A stretch of DNA of 5,507 bases from a bacterium (GTDB taxonomy: Bacteria; UBA9089; JAHJRX01). A program made the position numbers and the translations under genes. The stretch covers positions 1-5,507 of the forward strand of contig JASEGW010000106.1 in the NCBI GenBank assembly GCA_030017825.1. Reading direction: 5' to 3'. A model generated the notes under the pieces. That model did no database searches, had not been told where the DNA came from, and was given only the letters and a program-made list of their open reading frames with translations. This document shows, in pieces, positions 1 through 5,507 of this stretch (positions within the stretch are counted from its first letter, which is position 1; each line of letters begins with the position of its first letter).

Positions 1-90
1 TATAGATGATATGTTAAAGTATCAAGCTTTCCTCGGAGATAATCTTATGATATAAAAGCTCTTGCAGACTCATCTGTTTAGTTGATAATA

Positions 91-119
91 TAAATTAGGG
101 TATAGTTACTATAAATTTA
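91..119. repeat. AT-rich interrupted dyad downstream of nadX
   Basis: TATAGT-T-ACTATA (101-113) is a perfect 13-bp dyad. Outside it, TAAATT (91-96) and AATTTA (114-119) are also inverted copies, with an unpaired AGGG on one side. It lies 26-54 nt beyond the nadX stop. It lacks a GC-rich stem and a T tract, so it is not a standard intrinsic terminator. It may be a weak terminator, an operator for the next unit, or chance in AT-rich DNA. Confidence 0.25.
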
Positions 120-144
120 CAATAAATAATGTTTGAGTATTTAT

Positions 145-954
145 TTAATTTCCAATTTTTAGAGGATTTACAATCTGCTTTAGGGTAGCAACAGCAGAAA
201 GAGCAGCAAGAAAACTGGTTTTTGGATTAAAGGGAAAGGGGAAGTTTTCGCATTTTGTAGTAATATTACCAAAATCTCCTTCTATATAAATCTCATGAGT
301 ATTTGTTTTTGTTTCAGGGTCTGCAAATAAAGCTACTTCAGTATTTTTAAAACCAATGCCAGCTAAGCTTAAAACAGCAGAAACATTAATATTTTTTGGA
401 AAAGCAGTAGCTGCTTCTTTAGCTGTTCCTTCAAATATTTTTGTTTTTCGCGTTATACTTTCTATCTTTATATTATTTTCTAATAAATAAGGAGCACCTT
501 CTAAGCTTTTTGGATGTTTTGTGGTGTTAATTATTACTCTATTTATTTTTCCACATATAGCCGATTTTAAGCCATCTATACCTGCAATAGCTCCTGAAGG
601 AATATAGATTTTAGCGCCTTTTTCTTTGGCTGTGGATACAATGTCTAAGTCATCTACTAAAGCGCCAACACTCATAATAAGAACATCTTTTCCTATAAAA
701 AGAGCTTTCTTAACGTATTTTTTAACTGCTTCTTGAGAAGCACACTCCACTATTAAATCTACTTCTTTTATCAATTCTTCGGCTAGAAATATTTTTATTG
801 ACTTAGGCAGCTGTTTAGAAAGTTCCAAAGCCTTCTTTTCTTCCTGGTCAGATATGGCTAAAAGCTCTAATTCAGGAATATCCTTAGTAATACTCTCACA
901 AATAAACTTTCCTATAGTCCCACAGCCAATAACTCCTACTTTAATATCCTGCAT
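145..954 (-). CDS. nadX: L-aspartate dehydrogenase (NadX family)
   Basis: This 269-residue protein matches the NadX-type L-aspartate dehydrogenase pattern. By family knowledge the enzyme oxidises L-aspartate with NAD(P)+ to iminoaspartate, which NadA (quinolinate synthase) uses in NAD synthesis; it replaces the oxidase NadB in many anaerobes and thermophiles. The sequence shows an N-terminal Rossmann fold with GCGTIG at residues 10-15, SVGALVD at 95-101, SGAIAGIDG at 120-128, the GTAKEAATAFPKNINV block at 176-191, and a THEIYIEGDFG segment whose His220 fits the conserved, probably catalytic histidine. The C-terminal NPKTS (243-247) is also typical. The ATG start has a short AGG at 962-964, 7 nt upstream, inside a repeated motif. 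No nadA or nadC is visible; they could lie beyond the window. The gene lies 168 bp downstream of parB on the same strand and may have its own promoter. A related oxidoreductase of other specificity is possible but less likely. Confidence 0.85.
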   Translation of the reverse strand: MQDIKVGVIGCGTIGKFICESITKDIPELELLAISDQEEKKALELSKQLPKSIKIFLAEELIKEVDLIVECASQEAVKKYVKKALFIGKDVLIMSVGALVDDLDIVSTAKEKGAKIYIPSGAIAGIDGLKSAICGKINRVIINTTKHPKSLEGAPYLLENNIKIESITRKTKIFEGTAKEAATAFPKNINVSAVLSLAGIGFKNTEVALFADPETKTNTHEIYIEGDFGNITTKCENFPFPFNPKTSFLAALSAVATLKQIVNPLKIGN

Positions 955-959
955 TTTAG

Positions 960-1029
960 TACCTAACCTGAGTTCGATTTAAACTTAAAATAAAGGAACA
1001 TATTCTTATGTTGAATTCAGGTTACCTAA
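960..1029. repeat. Imperfect inverted repeat flanked by 7-bp direct repeats
   Basis: The arms AACCTGAGTTCGA (965-977) and TTGAATTCAGGTT (1011-1023) are inverted copies matching at 11 of 13 positions. Both mismatches would be G-U pairs in a plus-strand RNA. The direct repeat TACCTAA occurs at 960-966 and 1023-1029, partly overlapping the arms. A nested hairpin AACATA-TTCT-TATGTT sits at 997-1012. The arrangement resembles a very small MITE or REP-like unit with a target duplication. With one example showing both arms, this stays tentative; a regulatory dyad in the nadX leader is the alternative. Confidence 0.4.
964..983 (-). repeat. 20-bp repeated motif, nadX-proximal copy
   Basis: On the minus strand this reads TTTAAATCGAACTCAGGTTA. 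It ends 9 nt before the nadX start codon, and its last base begins the AGG that serves as nadX ribosome binding site. It differs at one position from the copy at 5431-5450 upstream of mnmG, which has the same orientation. Weaker similarity extends to 988 (22 of 25 positions). It also forms the left arm of the inverted repeat at 960-1029. The function is unknown: a shared operator or leader element, or the end of a dispersed repeat. Confidence 0.6.
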
Positions 1030-1122
1030 TTAATAAAAACGGGTAATTGTTAACATAAAAAACTTAGAAAACGAAAAACTACAATTTAAAACTTATAAAT
1101 AGCTGTTAATCAATAGCCATCG

Positions 1123-2019
1123 TTATTTCTCTAATTTCTCCAATATTCTTTCTATATCATCTAATGAGAAATAGATTATCTCTATTTTCCCGCTCTTTTT
1201 ATCTTTGTTTTGTTTAATAAAAACCTTTGTTCCTAGAGATTCCATTAATATTCTTTCATAGCTTTTAACAATGGGATCTTCTGTTCTATTCTTAATTGTT
1301 TCACGTGAAACATTCTTTATGGTCTTTATAATATCTTCTATCTGACGAACAGATAGGTTTTTCTTAACAACTTTTTTAAATAAAAGTAATTGTAGTTTTT
1401 TTTCTTCAACATTTATTAAAGCTCGAGCATGCCCCATAGAGATTATATTTTCTTCCACAGCTTTTTGTATCTCTGTGGGGAGCTTTAGAAGCCTCAAAAC
1501 ATTAGTAATAGAAGTTCTATTCTTACCGACCTTAAAAGCTAAATCTTCTTGGGTAAGTTTAAATTCATCTATTAGTCTCTGGTAAGCTTTAGCTTCTTCT
1601 ATGGGATTAAGATCTTCTCTCTGAATATTCTCTATTAAAGCAATCTCTATGGCTTCATCAGAAGATACTTCTTTAATTACAACAGGAATTTTATCTAATC
1701 CTGCCATAGAAGCAGCTCGAAAACGCCGCTCTCCAGCTATTATCTCATAACCACTATCGCTGTTTCTAACAATAATAGGTTGGATAATCCCTTTTTCTTT
1801 AATAGATTGAGCTAATTCTTCTAATTTTTCACTATCAAATTGGTATCTTGGCTGGTATTCGCTAGGTTTAATTTCATCCAATTTAACTTCTTTTATCCCT
1901 CTAATTTCAGACTCTTCTTCTTTTTCCATGTTTTCTAAGTCGCCAATTTCTGCAAATAGAGCACTTATACCCCTACCTAAAACTTTTTTCCTTTCCTTTT
2001 TATTCTCAGTTTCTCCCAT
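1123..2019 (-). CDS. parB: Chromosome partitioning protein ParB / Spo0J
   Basis: This 298-residue protein has the full ParB architecture. An N-terminal ParA-contacting segment with LGRGISALF (14-22) is followed by a charged linker. The N-terminal CTP-binding domain carries YEIIAGERRFRAA (91-103) and the ENIQREDLNPIEEA block (130-143). The central helix-turn-helix domain (about 155-201) includes LTQEDLAFKVGKNRTSITN and GHARAL. The C-terminal dimerisation region spans about 245-298. By family knowledge ParB binds parS, loads and slides as a CTP-dependent clamp, stimulates ParA ATPase and recruits SMC near the origin. Codons for NVSRET (236-241) contain a perfect parS site. The ATG overlaps the end of parA by 14 bp and is preceded by GAAGGA (2026-2031) with a 6-nt spacer, the strongest ribosome binding site in the window. 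This suggests translational coupling. Length and motifs are complete. Confidence 0.97.
   Translation of the reverse strand: MGETENKKERKKVLGRGISALFAEIGDLENMEKEEESEIRGIKEVKLDEIKPSEYQPRYQFDSEKLEELAQSIKEKGIIQPIIVRNSDSGYEIIAGERRFRAASMAGLDKIPVVIKEVSSDEAIEIALIENIQREDLNPIEEAKAYQRLIDEFKLTQEDLAFKVGKNRTSITNVLRLLKLPTEIQKAVEENIISMGHARALINVEEKKLQLLLFKKVVKKNLSVRQIEDIIKTIKNVSRETIKNRTEDPIVKSYERILMESLGTKVFIKQNKDKKSGKIEIIYFSLDDIERILEKLEK
1297..1312. other. parS: parS centromere site, ParB-binding palindrome
   Basis: TGTTTCACGTGAAACA is a perfect 16-bp palindrome and fits the bacterial parS consensus TGTTNCACGTGAAACA at every position. It lies inside parB and encodes part of NVSRET. The same intragenic placement is known for spo0J of Bacillus subtilis. 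ParB should nucleate here, and the site may also allow ParB to affect its own operon. No second CACGTG core is seen in the window. Confidence 0.95.
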
Positions 2020-2782
2020 TTTTATTCCTTCTGATCACTTCTTCAGCTAATTTTTGGTAGCATTTAGCTCCTGTAGATTGATTATCATGTAAAGTAATAG
2101 GTTTCCCAAAACCAGGGGCTTCAGCTAATTTTACATTAGTGGGGATTATAGTTTCATATACCTTTTCCCTAAAATGAGTTTTAATTTCTTTAGCTACCTG
2201 ATAAGAAAGATTAGTGCGAGCATCATACATGGTCAGCAATATTCCTTCTATTTTTAAGCTCCTATTTAATCTGTCTTTTACTAATTTTATAGTGTTTAAA
2301 AGCTGACCCAAACCTTCCATGGCATAGTAAGCACATTGCACAGGAATTATAATGCTATTAGCGGCTGTTAACCCATTTATAGTTAAGAGCCCTAAAGATG
2401 GAGGGCAATCAATAAAAATATAATCGTAGTTTTCCTTAAGACTATCTAAAATGCTTTTTACTCTAAATTCTCTTTGTTCTAAATTTACTAATTCTATTTC
2501 TGCTCCAGTCAAAGAAATGTTAGCTGGAATTAAAGATAAGCCTGGTATAGAAGTATTTAATATAGCTTGATTTATTTTTTCTTGATCACTAAAAAGATCG
2601 TATATACTAACTGCTATTTTATTCTTACTATACCCTAAGCCACTTGTGGTATTACCTTGAGGATCAATATCTATTAATAACACTTTTTTATTTAAATCGC
2701 ACAAGCAAGTAGATAAATTAATAGTTGTAGTAGTTTTTCCTACTCCACCTTTTTGATTAGCGATAGTAATTATTCTGGCCAT
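2006..2782 (-). CDS. parA: Chromosome partitioning ATPase ParA / Soj
   Basis: This 258-residue protein is a chromosomal ParA (Soj) of the MinD/Mrp P-loop ATPase family. The deviant Walker A is KGGVGKTTT (11-19), with signature lysine Lys11. DIDPQGN is at 38-44, and Walker B is YIFIDCPPS (121-129). Asp40 matches the catalytic aspartate position. ATP-bound ParA dimers bind DNA non-specifically, and ParB triggers hydrolysis; together they segregate the origin. In some bacteria Soj also controls DnaA. Arg189 (in DARTNL) fits a known DNA-contact arginine of B. subtilis Soj, while the segment usually written PRNVRL reads PTNVKL (214-219), so the other basic contact is lysine. The ATG has TGGA at 2789-2792 with a 6-nt spacer. 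The gene lies 42 bp after rsmG and overlaps parB by 14 bp, consistent with one operon. Confidence 0.97.
   Translation of the reverse strand: MARIITIANQKGGVGKTTTTINLSTCLCDLNKKVLLIDIDPQGNTTSGLGYSKNKIAVSIYDLFSDQEKINQAILNTSIPGLSLIPANISLTGAEIELVNLEQREFRVKSILDSLKENYDYIFIDCPPSLGLLTINGLTAANSIIIPVQCAYYAMEGLGQLLNTIKLVKDRLNRSLKIEGILLTMYDARTNLSYQVAKEIKTHFREKVYETIIPTNVKLAEAPGFGKPITLHDNQSTGAKCYQKLAEEVIRRNKNGRN
2026..2031 (-). promoter_or_regulatory. parB ribosome binding site inside parA
   Basis: GAAGGA on the minus strand lies 6 nt before the parB ATG, within the last codons of parA. It fixes the parB start despite the 14-bp gene overlap and gives parB its own initiation site in addition to any coupling with parA. 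Confidence 0.7.
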
Positions 2783-2824
2783 TGCATTTCCAAATAGTTC
2801 TATTGAAGAAAAAAGATGGTAAAA

Positions 2825-3553
2825 TTATTCCCAAAGCAGAGGTTTTTTCTGAGGAATTCCTGTACTGCGAGGAAATTGAAAGGGTGTTATCCTTTCTTTT
2901 ATAATAATTATCAAGTTCGTCTTTCTTTCTGTGCCAGGCAAACTTACTTCTTTAACTTCTTCTATCCTGCCTCCAACTAACTTCATTATATGCTGAGCTG
3001 CTTGTAAGTCTTCTTCAAAAGCACTTCCCTTATGAGCAACTAATCTTCCACCTTTTCTTAGAAAAGGAAGAGCATATTCAATCAAAGTACTTAATTGGCT
3101 AACTGCTCGAGCCACTGCTACGTCATACTCACCTCGATACTCTTTACTATGACCATACTCTTCAGCTCTCCCTTGTAAAACCTTTACATCTTTTAATCTT
3201 AAAATACCACAAACTTCTCTAACAAAATCTATCTTTTTTTGGCGAGACTCAATTAAAGTAAGTTCTATTTTAGGCTCGTATATCTTGAGAGGTATTCCAG
3301 GAAAACCAGCTCCTGTGCCAATATCTATAACTTGTATCCTTGAAAAAAAACTTGCTCCCAAGATACAAGAAAGAGAGTCTATAAAATGATCTGTGATAAT
3401 ATTGTAGGAATCTTCGATTGTTGTAAGATTTTTTCTTTTATTCTGGCTTTGTAAAAGCTTTAAATAAATAATAAATTGCTCTGCTTGATACTCATTTAAG
3501 TCTATATTTAGATATTTACAGTTTTTTATTAAGAACTCTTTTAATTCTAACAC
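2825..3553 (-). CDS. rsmG: 16S rRNA (guanine-N7)-methyltransferase RsmG (GidB)
   Basis: This 242-residue protein matches RsmG, which uses S-adenosylmethionine to methylate N7 of G527 (E. coli numbering) in 16S rRNA; loss of the enzyme is known to give low-level streptomycin resistance. The sequence shows a helical N-terminus, NLTTI (42-46), DHFIDSL (55-61), the SAM-binding motif [11 protein letters not shown] (76-86), the acidic IES motif (101-103), ARAVSQL (148-154) and GGRLVAHKG (168-176). The C-terminus ends in [13 protein letters not shown] (227-239), close to the family's usual YPR-G-P-K-PL tail. The start is GTG at 3551-3553; a TAA codon lies in frame directly before it, so no earlier start exists. 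The GTG overlaps the mnmG stop by 7 bp. AGGG at 3564-3567 lies 10 nt upstream, a long spacing, so coupling to mnmG translation is likely. Length is normal for the family. Confidence 0.96.
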   Translation of the reverse strand: MLELKEFLIKNCKYLNIDLNEYQAEQFIIYLKLLQSQNKRKNLTTIEDSYNIITDHFIDSLSCILGASFFSRIQVIDIGTGAGFPGIPLKIYEPKIELTLIESRQKKIDFVREVCGILRLKDVKVLQGRAEEYGHSKEYRGEYDVAVARAVSQLSTLIEYALPFLRKGGRLVAHKGSAFEEDLQAAQHIMKLVGGRIEEVKEVSLPGTERKTNLIIIIKERITPFQFPRSTGIPQKKPLLWE

Positions 3554-5415
3554 TTACTTTTATCCCTATTTCTCCTGTATTTTGTTAAATAAACAATTAA
3601 TACTGAAATATCTGACGGCCTAACGCCTGAGATTCTGGAAGCTTGTCCTAAAGAAATTGGTCTTATCTGATTAAGTTTTTCTTTAGCCTCAAAAGAAAGT
3701 CCTGTTATATTGTTATAGTCTAAATCATCATAAATTTTCTGTTTTTCAAGCTTTTTATATTGATTAACCTGAGATATTTGTCGTTTTATATATCCTTCAT
3801 ACTTCACTTGCACTTCAACTTCTTTCTTAATCTCCTCTAAAGTGCAAATAGAACTTTTATCTATTTTTTCTAAATTTTGATAAGTAATCTCAGGTCTTTT
3901 TAATAATTGTCTTAAAGATAGATTGTTCTTCTCAAAACTTACAAAAGTCTTTTGGAGCCTACTTATCTCCTTTTTTACCAAGTCTTGTTTCTTTATAAGA
4001 ATATCATAAATATCTCGGGAAATCAAGTTAAATTTATATCCAAAATGCATTAACCTATCATCTGCATTGTCTTGTCGAAGAAGCAAGCGATACTCAGCTC
4101 TAGAGGTAAACATACGATAAGGCTCATTGGTTCCTTTAGTTACTAAATCATCTATTAAGACTCCAATATAAGCATTTGATCTATCTAAAACAAAAGAACC
4201 TTTTTTTTGAATTTTTAAAACAGCATTAATTCCAGCCATAATTCCTTGAGCAGCTGCCTCTTCATAGCCAGAAGTTCCATTAATTTGACCAGATAGATAC
4301 AGGTTTTCCACTTCTTTAGTTTCTAAAGTAGCCTTTAGTTGAGTAGGGTATACAAAATCATATTCAATAGCGTATCCAGGACGAATAATTTTCACATCTT
4401 CTAATCCAGGAATTGAATGTAAAAATGATTTTTGTATTTCTTCTGGAAAACTTGTAGATACTCCATTTAAATAATATTCTTTTGTTTGAGCTCCTTCTGG
4501 CTCTATAAATATTTGATGTCTTTCTTTTTGGGGAAATTTTACAATTTTATCTTCAATAGATGGACAATAACGAACACCTATACCAGTAATATTTCCTGAA
4601 TGCAAAGCGGATAGATTAAGGTTATCTCTAATTATTTTATGAGTCTTTTCATTGGTATAGGTTATATAGCAAGGCATTTGATTGCAACTTATTTCCTTTG
4701 TAGTAAAAGAAAAAGGTTGGGGAGAGCTATCTCCTTCTTGAATCTTTAATTTAGAAAAGTTAATACTGTTTCCATGAACTCTTGGACTAGTTCCAGTCTT
4801 TAATCTTCCTATTTTTAATCCTATTTTTTTAAGACTCTTTGATAAAGCTTCGGAATTGAATTCTCCTGCTCTGCCAGCAGGATGCTTAATATTTCCAATA
4901 TGAATAAGTCCATTTAAAAACGTACCTGTAGCTATTATAATAGCCCTGGCCAAGTATTCTACTTTCGTTAAAGTAGCTACCCCTATAGCTGTTTTTTTGT
5001 TATTTTTTGTCTTAATTAGAATTTTTTCTACCAATCCCTGACGAAGATCTAAATGCTTCTCATTCTCTAATATTTTCTTCATATATGCCTGATATTCTTT
5101 TTTATCAGCTTGGGCTCGAGGTGCTTGTACCGCAGGTCCTTTTTTTGTATTAAGCATACGAAATTGAATTCCCGTGCGATCTATACATTTGGCCATTTCT
5201 CCACCTAAAGCATCAATTTCTCTTACTAGATGCCCCTTAGCTAAGCCACCAATGGCAGGGTTACAAGGCATTTGGGCAATTGTTTCTATGTTAGAAGTAA
5301 TTAATAGGGTGTTAAGTCCCATTCTAGAAACAGCTAAGGAAGCTTCAATACCCGCATGTCCTGCTCCTACTATAATAACATCATAATCATAGTTTATTTT
5401 CATTTTCAACACCAT
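3547..5415 (-). CDS. mnmG: tRNA uridine-5-carboxymethylaminomethyl modification enzyme MnmG (GidA)
   Basis: This 622-residue FAD protein is full-length MnmG (E. coli 629). With MnmE it installs the (carboxymethyl)aminomethyl group at C5 of the wobble uridine U34 in several tRNAs. The FAD-binding GAGHAG lies at 17-22. [11 protein letters not shown] (51-61) and RYCPSIEDK (282-290) hold Cys51 and Cys284, equivalent to E. coli Cys47 and Cys277. Further family blocks are [19 protein letters not shown] (86-104), [11 protein letters not shown] (203-213), [17 protein letters not shown] (375-391) and [11 protein letters not shown] (434-444). The C-terminal MnmE/tRNA-binding region includes [19 protein letters not shown]. 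The start is ambiguous: the ORF opens ATG GTG TTG AAA ATG, and the ATG at 5401-5403 has GGTG just upstream, while ATG 5413-5415 lacks a visible Shine-Dalgarno. The shorter form (618 residues) is therefore a real alternative. The gene probably heads the operon; mnmE is not in the window. Confidence 0.97.
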   Translation of the reverse strand: MVLKMKINYDYDVIIVGAGHAGIEASLAVSRMGLNTLLITSNIETIAQMPCNPAIGGLAKGHLVREIDALGGEMAKCIDRTGIQFRMLNTKKGPAVQAPRAQADKKEYQAYMKKILENEKHLDLRQGLVEKILIKTKNNKKTAIGVATLTKVEYLARAIIIATGTFLNGLIHIGNIKHPAGRAGEFNSEALSKSLKKIGLKIGRLKTGTSPRVHGNSINFSKLKIQEGDSSPQPFSFTTKEISCNQMPCYITYTNEKTHKIIRDNLNLSALHSGNITGIGVRYCPSIEDKIVKFPQKERHQIFIEPEGAQTKEYYLNGVSTSFPEEIQKSFLHSIPGLEDVKIIRPGYAIEYDFVYPTQLKATLETKEVENLYLSGQINGTSGYEEAAAQGIMAGINAVLKIQKKGSFVLDRSNAYIGVLIDDLVTKGTNEPYRMFTSRAEYRLLLRQDNADDRLMHFGYKFNLISRDIYDILIKKQDLVKKEISRLQKTFVSFEKNNLSLRQLLKRPEITYQNLEKIDKSSICTLEEIKKEVEVQVKYEGYIKRQISQVNQYKKLEKQKIYDDLDYNNITGLSFEAKEKLNQIRPISLGQASRISGVRPSDISVLIVYLTKYRRNRDKSKC

Positions 5416-5430
5416 ATTGTGTAAGTTATT

Positions 5431-5450
5431 TAACCTGATTTCGATTTAAA
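5431..5450 (-). repeat. 20-bp repeated motif, mnmG-proximal copy
   Basis: On the minus strand this reads TTTAAATCGAAATCAGGTTA, 19/20 identical to 964-983 and in the same orientation. It ends 15 nt before the upstream mnmG ATG (27 nt before the internal ATG). It lies between the candidate -10 box and the gene, so it would be in the 5' untranslated region if that promoter is used. No clear inverted partner like that of the other copy is present; only TAATTAGGTA at 5471-5480 distantly resembles one. Confidence 0.6.
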
Positions 5451-5479
5451 TATAAGTACCCATGCAAAAATAATTAGGT

Positions 5480-5485
5480 ATTGTA
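5480..5485 (-). promoter_or_regulatory. Candidate -10 box of the mnmG operon promoter
   Basis: The minus strand carries TACAAT, close to the TATAAT consensus, about 65 nt upstream of the mnmG ORF. The matching -35 would fall at the window edge, where only CTCGA is seen and no good hexamer can be judged. This is a weak candidate, placed because the 92-bp leader must hold or follow the operon promoter. Confidence 0.22.
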
Positions 5486-5507
5486 GCGCACTTAAGTAAA
5501 ATTCGAG

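Noticed and set aside
29..88. 19-codon minus-strand ORF MSLQELLYHKIISEESLIL
   Set aside because: It has no ribosome binding site, no recognisable motif and is short enough to be chance in AT-rich DNA.
631..639. TGTGGATAC, one mismatch from a DnaA box
   Set aside because: It is a single site inside nadX coding sequence with no cluster of boxes or AT-rich unwinding region next to it. The cluster suggests oriC is nearby, but nothing shows it is within this window.
1102..1117. Near-palindrome after parB as an intrinsic terminator
   Set aside because: The stem is only GCT/AGC plus two A-T pairs with an A-C mismatch, and no uninterrupted T tract follows directly. The T-rich stretches farther down lack a hairpin.
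955..1122. Riboswitch or small RNA in the parB-nadX gap
   Set aside because: Apart from the inverted repeat, the gap is A/T-rich with no conserved riboswitch core or GC-rich helices that I recognise, including no NAD- or nicotinamide-related class.
5174..5386. 70-codon plus-strand ORF
   Set aside because: It lies entirely antisense to the highly conserved N-terminal FAD domain of mnmG, has no ribosome binding site of note, and is a shadow of that gene.
1..5507. CRISPR arrays, tRNA/rRNA genes, prophage or defence genes
   Set aside because: The window is almost fully occupied by five housekeeping genes. No spaced direct-repeat array, no tRNA-like cloverleaf and no transposase or phage motifs were seen.

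Overview
This AT-rich window (about one third GC by eye) is a bacterial chromosome segment. All five recognisable genes lie on the minus strand, so transcription runs from high to low coordinates. The order mnmG (gidA), rsmG (gidB), parA (soj), parB (spo0J) is the classic cluster found near the replication origin in many bacteria. A perfect 16-bp parS centromere site inside parB supports an origin-proximal position. The organism cannot be named from this window. The low GC and gene order fit a Firmicutes-like or deep-branching, probably anaerobic, bacterium; that is inference.

Layout in transcription order: a 92-bp leader (5416-5507) with a weak promoter candidate and one copy of a 20-bp motif; mnmG (tRNA wobble-uridine modification); rsmG (16S rRNA m7G methyltransferase, GTG start, 7-bp overlap with mnmG); a 42-bp gap; parA (partition ATPase); parB (14-bp overlap with parA), which carries parS. 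A 168-bp gap (955-1122) follows. It holds a second copy of the 20-bp motif within an imperfect inverted repeat flanked by 7-bp direct repeats. Then comes a NadX-type L-aspartate dehydrogenase gene. The last 144 bp hold an AT-rich dyad and no convincing gene.

The first four genes look like one tightly packed operon linking translation fidelity (MnmG, RsmG) with chromosome segregation (ParA, ParB, parS). NadX is expected to make iminoaspartate for NAD synthesis; it sits behind its own leader and may be a separate unit.

No new gene system is visible. The most unusual signal is the motif TTTAAATCGAA(C/A)TCAGGTTA (minus strand), 19/20 identical between copies. It occurs in the same orientation just upstream of mnmG and of nadX, the two genes preceded by the largest gaps. 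It could be a shared regulatory element or part of a dispersed small repeat.
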